Below, piece by piece: positions 1 to 6,856 of a stretch of 28,235 nucleotides of DNA. The notes below the pieces were generated by a model. That model did not search any database. It was not told the DNA's origin and saw only the letters and a list, made by a program, of their open reading frames with translations. Source of the stretch: a virus; the IMG/VR virus record IMGVR_UViG_3300036668_000156, positions 1 to 28,235 of that record. The stretch is one strand, 5' to 3'. Position 1 is the first letter of the stretch, and each line of letters opens with the position of its first letter. The position numbers were made by a program, and so were the translations under genes.

Positions 1-2
1 CT

Positions 3-95
3 GCTCCTCCTGGAAGATGGAGAACTTCAATTTCTCTATCTAATACTGCTACCCTTGCTAAGAAAATAAGTGACAAAATCACATCTAAACTATGA
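3..95 (+). CDS. 3' end of an upstream phage gene (partial)
   Basis: The first bases are open in frame 3 and encode about 30 residues ending in SDKITSKL before a TGA. That stop overlaps the ATGATG of the next gene, the tight junction seen throughout this module, which supports a real gene end. No domain is visible in this short tail and I do not recognise the protein. Position just ahead of head-associated genes suggests a virion gene, but that is inference only. Confidence 0.55.
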   Translation, partial: APPGRWRTSISLSNTATLAKKISDKITSKL

Positions 96-727
96 TGAGA
101 TCGTTCTCAGAATACCTTAGCGAACAGGCTACCTTTAATGACGGTAGCCTGACCATCTTTGATATTGATGAAACTTTATTCCATACAACAGCTCAGATTG
201 CTGTTAAGAAGGGTGGCAAGGTTGTTAAAAGTTTGTCCAATTCTGAGTTTAACACTTATATGTTAACGCCCGGAGAGTCGTTTGATTTTTCTGAGTTTCG
301 TTCTGCCGACAAGTTTGCAGAATCTAAGCCAATTGGTAGAATGATTGAGAAGGCCAAAGCAATTTCAAAAGGAATTGCTCAAAAGCCGCTTTCAAGAATT
401 ATCATTCTTACGGCAAGAGCAGACTTTGACAACAAAGAGAAGTTTCTAGACGTGTTCCGTAATCACGGACTTGACATGAGCAAGATCCGTGTCGAGCGAG
501 CAGGTAACATTCTCAGTGACCATGACGTTGCCACAAAGAAATATATGATCATATACAACTACCTAAATACTAGGCAGTTCTCTAAAGTAAGACTATTTGA
601 TGATAGTATGGAAAACCTAAAAGTATTTTTGAAGTTGAGTGCAAGGTTTCCAACAGTAAAATTTGAGGCGTACTATGCTAAGCCTGATGGCTCAATAAAA
701 ACAATTAAGGAGATGTTTAAATGTTAG
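92..727 (+). CDS. HAD-superfamily phosphatase-like protein with a capsid-targeting-like N-terminus
   Basis: A 211-residue protein with the HAD signatures in order: motif I DIDET at about residues 24-28 (the first Asp would be the nucleophile), motif II ILTAR near 105, and an acidic motif III LFDDS near 170. This predicts a Mg-dependent phosphatase; the substrate cannot be told, though nucleotide or polynucleotide 3'/5' ends are plausible in a phage. The N-terminus contains SFSEYLSE, which resembles the T4 capsid-targeting peptide (aromatic-x-E-F/Y-I/L-x-E) removed by prohead protease. ATG at 92 and at 95 are both possible; no good ribosome binding site is seen, so translation may be coupled to the upstream gene. 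It overlaps the next gene by 7 nt. The HAD fold is fairly certain; packaging in the head is inferred. Confidence 0.75.
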   Translation: MMRSFSEYLSEQATFNDGSLTIFDIDETLFHTTAQIAVKKGGKVVKSLSNSEFNTYMLTPGESFDFSEFRSADKFAESKPIGRMIEKAKAISKGIAQKPLSRIIILTARADFDNKEKFLDVFRNHGLDMSKIRVERAGNILSDHDVATKKYMIIYNYLNTRQFSKVRLFDDSMENLKVFLKLSARFPTVKFEAYYAKPDGSIKTIKEMFKC

Positions 728-1686
728 GATTTTCAAGATTTCTTATTGAAGGTGGTAATGTGTTTAAAGGGCAAACAGCATCCATTGCTCTTGAGGATAT
801 TGAACCTACTCTAAATGCATACTTTGCTGAGCTAAAAAAGGTATTCCCTAAAAAAGCTAGTATATTCAACATGCAGCATTTTCATCCCCTTGGTTCAGTT
901 GGTAAGAAACCATTGTCAGGTGACATCGACTTGGGGATAGATGCTAAAGACCTACTCGATAGAGAAATGTCTCCCAAAGCAATGGCTATGTGGAACATCG
1001 ATCACGCAAAAGTCCAAGAAGAATTTCTAGTGCTATCAAAGAGAGCTAGAACAGCTTTGCCTGAACAGTTAATGATGAAGGCATTCCTCAAACTGCTCAC
1101 TCAATACATCAATCAGAAGGCTCCAAATCTACACACTGATGAGGCTAAGGTATCTGCTGGAAACATCTTTGGGGTGTATCCTCAGATTGATAAGGCAGGT
1201 AAAAAGTTAGGCACTGGTGTTCAAATCGATTGGATGGTTGGCGATCTGCAATGGTTGAAGTTCTCATATTATTCGGCTGCCTATCCGGCAGGATCAAATG
1301 TTAAGGGATTGCATCGTACACAACTCATGCTATCTGCTTTTCAGCAAGCTAACTTGTCGTTCAATCATATATCCGGAGTCAAGGATAAAGATACTGGTAA
1401 GCTGATTGCAACAGACCCTACACGATCTCTAAAAGAATTATCGTTCCGTTTAGGTGTACCTCTTAACACCTCTGTGACAGAAGATTACTACAAACTGCAC
1501 GCTCAGCTTAAAAAGCACATGAAGCCTACAGATTACTCGGGGATGATTGATACTTACTTTAAAATTCTAGACAGTACCAGAGCAGATATACCTGACGACC
1601 TTCAAGCTGAATGGAAAAAACGTAAAACGCGATTGGGGCTGACAGGCAAGTTCTTGCCCGATAACTCTAAACTGAAAGGCATGTAA
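721..1686 (+). CDS. Pol-beta-type nucleotidyltransferase with a capsid-targeting-like N-terminus
   Basis: A 321-residue protein. Residues 58-74 hold the nucleotidyltransferase signature: GS (58-59) followed by DID with Asp68 and Asp70, and a third acidic residue in VQIDW (Asp170) fits the metal triad. Such proteins transfer a nucleotide to RNA, protein or a small molecule; the substrate is unknown. The N-terminus has FSRFLIE, close to the T4 capsid-targeting peptide with an L-x-E type cleavage site. GGAG lies 8 nt before the ATG, and the start overlaps the upstream stop. The next gene is a second enzyme of the same fold, joined by TAATG, so the two may be partners or diverged duplicates. T4 has no obvious equivalent that I recall. 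Confidence 0.72.
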   Translation: MLGFSRFLIEGGNVFKGQTASIALEDIEPTLNAYFAELKKVFPKKASIFNMQHFHPLGSVGKKPLSGDIDLGIDAKDLLDREMSPKAMAMWNIDHAKVQEEFLVLSKRARTALPEQLMMKAFLKLLTQYINQKAPNLHTDEAKVSAGNIFGVYPQIDKAGKKLGTGVQIDWMVGDLQWLKFSYYSAAYPAGSNVKGLHRTQLMLSAFQQANLSFNHISGVKDKDTGKLIATDPTRSLKELSFRLGVPLNTSVTEDYYKLHAQLKKHMKPTDYSGMIDTYFKILDSTRADIPDDLQAEWKKRKTRLGLTGKFLPDNSKLKGM

Positions 1687-2591
1687 TGTCTGGTTCAACA
1701 GGTGCTGATAGAATTAAAAGTAGAGAACACTTTAAACAGTTCTTGTTAAGCTATGAAAAAATAATGAAGAAGTATCCTGGGTTTGTATCAATCAAACCAT
1801 CGGGCAGTTACAACTCTGATATGACTAAGGAAAGCTTTGGAGATATTGATCTTATCACCCATATCAAGTCGGACAAAGATAAGGCAACAGTAAAGAAAGA
1901 ACTTGCTGATTGGCTTGCCAAACTACCAGACTCAACTATTGTTCCTTTTAGATCAGAAAGATATAAAGGCAAGAAGTTTTTAAATACTGGTGAGATTGTT
2001 ACGATTCGCTATCATGATCCAATTCTCGATTACAGTGTGCAGATCGACAACATCATTGCATTGGATCATACTGAAGCACAGTTTAAAGGTGACTTCTTAG
2101 ATATGCCAGCTGAACAGCAGGGTTTGGTATTGGGATTGGTTAAAGTAGCATCGATTGAAACTGAACCCTCTGTCTTATTCAAGAAAATGGGTATCCGAGC
2201 ACCTGCAGAGCTACCTAAAGATACAGAGTATGAATTCAACTTATCTAGCGTTGAATTACAACTGCGTAAGGTCACGTACGAACCAGGTACATATAAACAA
2301 AAGAGTAGAGAGATTATTTGGAAGTCGCGTAACTTCAAAGACCTTGAAAAGTTACTGTACCAATACAACCTATCGTTACCTTTCGATAAGTTACTTGCTC
2401 AGGCCAAATCAAAACTAAAGTCTAATCGCAGCGGTCAACGAATCAGTGGTGTGTTTAGGTCCATGGTGTCGGTCAAGTCTGGTGAAGTGGGCACTGACAA
2501 GGCCAAAGGTAAAGAAACAGCAATTCGTAAGATCAAACAAGCCTTTGGTGAAAACTTTCTAACCTTTGGCGATTACATGAGAGATTCATGA
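1686..2591 (+). CDS. Second pol-beta-type nucleotidyltransferase
   Basis: A 301-residue protein with the same signature as its upstream neighbour: PSGS at 38-41, then FGDIDL with Asp53 and Asp55, and a probable third metal ligand in VQIDN (Asp121). The start ATG shares one base with the upstream stop (TAATG). Unlike its neighbours it has no N-terminal targeting-like peptide, but its C-terminus ends in LTFGDYMRDS, which looks like that motif moved to the other end. The C-terminal third is basic (many Lys and Arg), which could bind nucleic acid. The catalytic fold is well supported; the reaction is not known. Confidence 0.7.
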   Translation: MSGSTGADRIKSREHFKQFLLSYEKIMKKYPGFVSIKPSGSYNSDMTKESFGDIDLITHIKSDKDKATVKKELADWLAKLPDSTIVPFRSERYKGKKFLNTGEIVTIRYHDPILDYSVQIDNIIALDHTEAQFKGDFLDMPAEQQGLVLGLVKVASIETEPSVLFKKMGIRAPAELPKDTEYEFNLSSVELQLRKVTYEPGTYKQKSREIIWKSRNFKDLEKLLYQYNLSLPFDKLLAQAKSKLKSNRSGQRISGVFRSMVSVKSGEVGTDKAKGKETAIRKIKQAFGENFLTFGDYMRDS

Positions 2592-2620
2592 GTTGCGTGG
2601 TTTAGCGAGAGGTATACTGA

Positions 2621-2628
2621 CATAAATA
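2621..2628 (+). promoter_or_regulatory. Candidate T4-type late promoter
   Basis: CATAAATA matches the T4 late promoter TATAAATA at 7 of 8 positions. It lies in the 69-nt gap between two genes, about 33 nt before the next ATG. This is one of the few real gaps in the head module, so a late promoter here makes sense. No transcript data are available and short A/T-rich matches occur by chance. Confidence 0.4.
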
Positions 2629-2660
2629 ACTAATAATAGAACTTTATATAGATGGATTAA

Positions 2661-3464
2661 ATGAAAAAATACCGACAGTTGGTAGAATCCCTACCTTCCA
2701 AGACAGTCGTGCTTGCTTTTGGCAGATTCAATCCTCCAACAACTGGGCATGAACTAATTGTCCGTTTCGTCAAAAAACTAGCTCAGCAATCTCGTGCTGA
2801 CTACGTCATCTATGCATCTCGTACACAGGATAAGAAAAAGAATCCTCTCACACTAGATCGCAAACTCCACTATTTAAACTTAATGTTCCCTAACACCAAC
2901 TTCAAGAGTGCTAATGATCAAGAGCGCACCTTCATGGAAGCTGCTGCAGCTCTCAATAAGAAATATAAACACCTGATTATGGTTGCTGGTTCTGATCGTG
3001 TCAACTCTTATAGAGAAACTCTTGAAAAGTATAATGGTGTAGATTACAACTTTGATAGCATTCAAGTCATATCAGCTGGCGAACGAGATCCAGATGCTGA
3101 TGATGCATCTGGAATGACATCCTCTAAAATGAGATCAGCAGCAGTTAAGGGTGATTTCATCGAGTTTAAAAAAGGACTTCCTTCAAGAGTCAGAATGATA
3201 GATGCAAAGCGTCTAATGAATGACGTTAGGGAGGGTCTTGGACATGACGTAATTAAAGAACAAGTAAAACTCGTCGTTGACTCAATACGGGAAAGGTACT
3301 TCCGTAAAGAAATATACAATGTCGGTGATATTGTAGAGTCGATCAGTGGTGAGTCCTTTGAAATAGTAAAAAGGGGAACAAATCACCTGTTGGTTAAAGA
3401 TGATCAAGGGGTAGTACACAATAAATGGATACACGAAGTATTAGAGGAAGCATCAAATGTTTAA
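2661..3464 (+). CDS. Cytidylyltransferase/NMNAT-like nucleotidylyltransferase with SH3-like tail
   Basis: A 267-residue protein. The first domain has GRFNPPTTGHE at 21-31, the glycine-rich and TxGH nucleotide-binding motif of the nucleotidylyltransferase superfamily, and the second signature GMTSSKMR at 151-158. These enzymes join NTP to a phosphorylated small molecule (NMN, pantetheine phosphate, choline phosphate or similar). Residues about 218-260, with GDIVES and a KRGTN turn, look like a small SH3/KOW-type beta domain; a comparable segment occurs in the large repeat protein downstream. The N-terminus MKKYRQLVES resembles the capsid-targeting peptide. The gene overlaps the next by 8 nt. 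Whether it acts in NAD metabolism or modifies another target is not visible. Confidence 0.75.
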   Translation: MKKYRQLVESLPSKTVVLAFGRFNPPTTGHELIVRFVKKLAQQSRADYVIYASRTQDKKKNPLTLDRKLHYLNLMFPNTNFKSANDQERTFMEAAAALNKKYKHLIMVAGSDRVNSYRETLEKYNGVDYNFDSIQVISAGERDPDADDASGMTSSKMRSAAVKGDFIEFKKGLPSRVRMIDAKRLMNDVREGLGHDVIKEQVKLVVDSIRERYFRKEIYNVGDIVESISGESFEIVKRGTNHLLVKDDQGVVHNKWIHEVLEEASNV

Positions 3465-4989
3465 TTTTAAACGCTATTATACAACAATTAATGAGTCCAC
3501 GATTAGATCAAAAGACTTTCCTAAGGTAGCCAGTGCTGTTACTCGGTACATGAGAAAACACGTCGGAAAGACATACTACTATCCTACTCAAGAAGTGTTC
3601 ACCTCAGGTGGTAAGGTAGGAGTGGGTGCTAGGTTCTTCTTTGTTGGTAACAGATCTATTCGACTCAATTGGGTGAGGTCGATCGACAGCTCGCTTGGAT
3701 TAGTTTCAATGGATTACTGGGATGGTATGAAAGCTGGTGCCAAACCAACTCAACATATCACCTTCAATAGACAACAATCGTTAGTGAAAATTCTTCCTTT
3801 TATTAAAGACTTTATGTTAGGGCTTGTTCATACGTCCGGCGTCTTTGTGAACGAGGGCAGTGAATCGGATGCTGAAAGTTTTTTAGCTGAAGCAGTATAC
3901 ACGCCTGATATTATTCTAAAGACCATTAGTAATACACTCAATGGATTGAAGATGGGTATTCAAATCCGTCAACAATCCTTAGAAGGTGGTAATAAAAAGT
4001 ATGGTCCTAAGTGGAATGATGTTCAACGCATCATTCGTGAAATGTATCCTAATCTGTTTAATGCAAGACCCGGAAATAAACAACTCATCATTGATAAAGA
4101 TGATGTAGAGAAGATTGATCCTAAAGCAATATTAGTTAATATAGTTGGGTCAACTGACAGCGTTGAGTTTACTGTATCTGCTGGCCGTCCTGAAACATAT
4201 GAAGTAGAAGGTGTATCAGAGAGCGAAATTGACCGGATGACATACGAAGAGCAGCTCGATGCTCTAAAGACTGGTATGAGACTACTAATGTCTAATGCGA
4301 CCAATGCTCTTTTCCTTGGTGGAAGAGGTGGTACTGGCAAGACTCAAACTGTGGAAGATATGCTACATGATGCTGGTAAGCGTGATGGAGAAGGATTCTT
4401 TAAGATTACTGGATCAGCTACCCCAACAGGGATCTATAGAATCCTTTTTAATCACCGCAAAGATATTATCCTATTTGATGACTCTGACTCGGCTCTTAAT
4501 GATCAAGAAGGACGTAACTTATTTAAAGCTGCATCAGACACTAAAAAAGTCAGAAAGATTAGTTGGATGAAAGGGGGCAAACAATTTGTTGACCCAGACG
4601 ATTACGATGACGAAGCAGATAACGAGGATGTACTTCCGAGGTCATTTGAGTTCACAGGTAAGATTATTTTTATATCCAATATGCCTTTGAACAAACTTGA
4701 TCCTGACGGTGCCTTGCGTACTCGTGGATATGTTATCACCATTGACCCAACCAATGAAGAAATTTATAGCTTCATGGAAAAGATTGTTGACAAGATTCCA
4801 TTGGATGTCAACTATACTTTATCAAAAGAAGACCGTATTGAAGTTGTTGAGGTGATTAAAGCGCGTAGAATTCCAAGTAAGACAGCTAACCTAAGAACTC
4901 TTGTTCGCGGTTTGAATACAAGAGCAGGAGTTGAGCAACAAGGCGGCTCAACTGAAGAGTGGAAGAAATTTGTTAAGATGTTTGCATAA
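3457..4989 (+). CDS. AAA+ family ATPase
   Basis: A 510-residue protein. The ATPase half shows Walker A GGRGGTGKT at 288-296, Walker B DIILFDD at 336-342, a sensor-1-like FISN with Asn408, and an arginine-finger candidate in LRTRG (Arg421 or Arg423). It should hydrolyse ATP, probably as a ring, to remodel a protein or nucleic-acid partner. The first 280 residues have no motif I recognise. The start NFKRYYTTINES loosely resembles the capsid-targeting peptide with an I-N-E cleavage-like site. It overlaps the upstream gene by 8 nt. A head or assembly role is inferred from context; a moron-type host-directed ATPase is also possible. Confidence 0.8.
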   Translation: MFNFKRYYTTINESTIRSKDFPKVASAVTRYMRKHVGKTYYYPTQEVFTSGGKVGVGARFFFVGNRSIRLNWVRSIDSSLGLVSMDYWDGMKAGAKPTQHITFNRQQSLVKILPFIKDFMLGLVHTSGVFVNEGSESDAESFLAEAVYTPDIILKTISNTLNGLKMGIQIRQQSLEGGNKKYGPKWNDVQRIIREMYPNLFNARPGNKQLIIDKDDVEKIDPKAILVNIVGSTDSVEFTVSAGRPETYEVEGVSESEIDRMTYEEQLDALKTGMRLLMSNATNALFLGGRGGTGKTQTVEDMLHDAGKRDGEGFFKITGSATPTGIYRILFNHRKDIILFDDSDSALNDQEGRNLFKAASDTKKVRKISWMKGGKQFVDPDDYDDEADNEDVLPRSFEFTGKIIFISNMPLNKLDPDGALRTRGYVITIDPTNEEIYSFMEKIVDKIPLDVNYTLSKEDRIEVVEVIKARRIPSKTANLRTLVRGLNTRAGVEQQGGSTEEWKKFVKMFA

Positions 4990-5002
4990 ACAAGGAAGAA
5001 TA

Positions 5003-6430
5003 ATGAGTAATCAAGAACACTTACAAGAATCAGCGGCTACATCTTTTAACCAAAAGGTTAAACAGGCCCGTGTAGCCCATGAAGCTGGTAATCATAAAAG
5101 AGCAAAGATGCATTTAGACGTGGCCCGTGAATCCATGTTGAGTGTAAGGTCTACAGACATGGGTAAGATTCAAAGTGCATATAAAGATTACACAGAATTG
5201 CGTAAGCTGCATGAATCTGCGATTAAAGAAGATCTAACAAACAAAACAATCCGTCCCACTGATAAGATCAAAGTGGCTCGGGTTATTGCCGATATGCTTG
5301 GTGTTGACAAGGTTGAGTCGATGACTCCTGAAGCTGCTATCAACATGGGGTTGCGTAAGATCAAGAACAAACGCATGACACCTGAACTTATCGGTGTACT
5401 ACAAAAAATGCTTAATTTAGCTCAAGAGGTGGGTGTAAAGGTTGATATGTCTTTGATGCCAGCTTCAATGAAAGAAGAGATTGACGAGTCTGAAAAAGTT
5501 GACACAGATTCGAACTATAATGCAGCTAAAGGAATTCTTCGTATTAAAGACTTCAACAAGCTAAACAAAATTGGTCATGGTATTGTATCTCCTGCTGATG
5601 ATGAACAAGATCGTCGTATGAAGGTTAAATACAAGACTGAAGATATGGCGTCTGCAGATTACAAAGTCAATCCTGAGACAGGACGTAAGTTTCGTGCACA
5701 TAAAATTGATTTCGCAAACAGTGGGGCCAAAGGTAAGCCAGCAGAAGATGATAAAGATGTACAGGAGCAATCGGTCGATTATGACACCGGAGCTCGTAAA
5801 GAAAAAATGGCTAAGCAAACTGATAAAGCTAATTTAATATTACGTCATTCAAAAGAACGTGAAGCTCTGGCAACACGGCATGACAATCAAAAGAAAGCCA
5901 TGTCGGAAGAAGACGAGTATTCTGACTTTGAGATTTTAGATCTGTCAGACGATGAGTTAGATGCACTTGTTAATCAAGCTAACTTTGATGATTTGATTGA
6001 TGTTGCCGACGACGATGAGGTAGTTATTATTGATTCAGATACTGGAGAAGAAATAGATGACATGCCAGTTAATGAAGAAATGTTAGCTGAAGTGTTGTCG
6101 AGATCAGAAAGGATGAAAGCTCGCATTAGGTTTATGAGGACATCTGCAAAACGTCAACGCAAAATGCAAATTGCAATGAAGAGACGTGCTGATCCTAAAA
6201 CATTAATAAAAAGAGCACGACGTATGGCAATCAAGCTCCTCAAGCAAAAGATTATGAAGAAACCTGTAGGCAAACTGTCTGTGGCTGAAAAGGAACGAGC
6301 TGAACGTATGATCAGTCAGCGCAAAGCTTTGGTCGGTCGTCTTGCTTTGAGACTTGCTCCAAAGCTAAGAAAGATGGAATCAGATCGATTATCAGGCGTT
6401 AAAGCAACCTCACCAGGAGTAACAGTGTAA
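5003..6430 (+). CDS. Internal head/prohead core-like protein
   Basis: A 475-residue, highly charged protein. I chose ATG 5003 because AAGGAAG sits just upstream; starting earlier would overlap the ATPase. The middle (about 290-370) is strongly acidic with runs of Asp and Glu, and the last 100 residues are strongly basic (Arg/Lys-rich, predicted helical). This bipolar composition, with a basic C-terminus, resembles internal or scaffold proteins of marine T4-like heads, which line or fill the prohead and may touch DNA. The N-terminus (QEHLQES) again has an L-x-E type site. No enzyme motif is seen. The next gene starts on its stop codon (TAATG). The product call rests on composition and context. 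Confidence 0.62.
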   Translation: MSNQEHLQESAATSFNQKVKQARVAHEAGNHKRAKMHLDVARESMLSVRSTDMGKIQSAYKDYTELRKLHESAIKEDLTNKTIRPTDKIKVARVIADMLGVDKVESMTPEAAINMGLRKIKNKRMTPELIGVLQKMLNLAQEVGVKVDMSLMPASMKEEIDESEKVDTDSNYNAAKGILRIKDFNKLNKIGHGIVSPADDEQDRRMKVKYKTEDMASADYKVNPETGRKFRAHKIDFANSGAKGKPAEDDKDVQEQSVDYDTGARKEKMAKQTDKANLILRHSKEREALATRHDNQKKAMSEEDEYSDFEILDLSDDELDALVNQANFDDLIDVADDDEVVIIDSDTGEEIDDMPVNEEMLAEVLSRSERMKARIRFMRTSAKRQRKMQIAMKRRADPKTLIKRARRMAIKLLKQKIMKKPVGKLSVAEKERAERMISQRKALVGRLALRLAPKLRKMESDRLSGVKATSPGVTV

Positions 6431-6816
6431 TGATCTCTTTTAGCCAATTCTTAGAAAAAGTTGAAGATCCTTGTTGGGACGGATACAAGCAACTTGGAAT
6501 GAAGAAAAAGAAAGGTGTAGAAGTACCTAACTGTATACCAGAAGAAGATCAAGCTGACGATACAGTCGTGTCGGAAGCGGAATATCAGGGTCGTGATGTT
6601 CCTTTAGGTAAGCCTATGGCTGGTGATGTTAAGAAGTCCAAGGTGTATGTGAAGGATCCTCAAACTGGTAATGTGAAGAAAGTAAACTTTGGTGATCCAA
6701 ATATGTCAATTAAGAAGGATAATCCTGCTCGCCGCAAATCTTTTAGAGCTCGACACAAGTGTGATGATCCTGGCCCAAAAACAAAAGCCCGCTATTGGTC
6801 ATGCAAGGCGTGGTAG
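6430..6816 (+). CDS. Small conserved phage head-associated protein
   Basis: A 128-residue protein. It opens with ISFSQFLEKVE, one of the clearest capsid-targeting-like peptides here. Next comes DPCWDGYKQLGMKKKK (about 13-28), a small module I recall from many marine phage virion proteins. The C-terminal 60 residues include NFGDPNMSIKKD and end in ARYWSCKAW, with basic and Cys residues (HKCDD, WSCK) that could bind a metal or nucleic acid. No function is established to my knowledge. The context says it is a head protein or packaged cargo. Confidence 0.62.
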   Translation: MISFSQFLEKVEDPCWDGYKQLGMKKKKGVEVPNCIPEEDQADDTVVSEAEYQGRDVPLGKPMAGDVKKSKVYVKDPQTGNVKKVNFGDPNMSIKKDNPARRKSFRARHKCDDPGPKTKARYWSCKAW

Positions 6817-6856
6817 GAAAAATACCTAAATAATAACAAATAAATGGAGAACTACA

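Noticed and set aside
2066-2368. Minus-strand ORFs such as this one
   Set aside because: All long minus-strand frames lie opposite well-supported genes, lack ribosome sites and show no domain; they are shadows.
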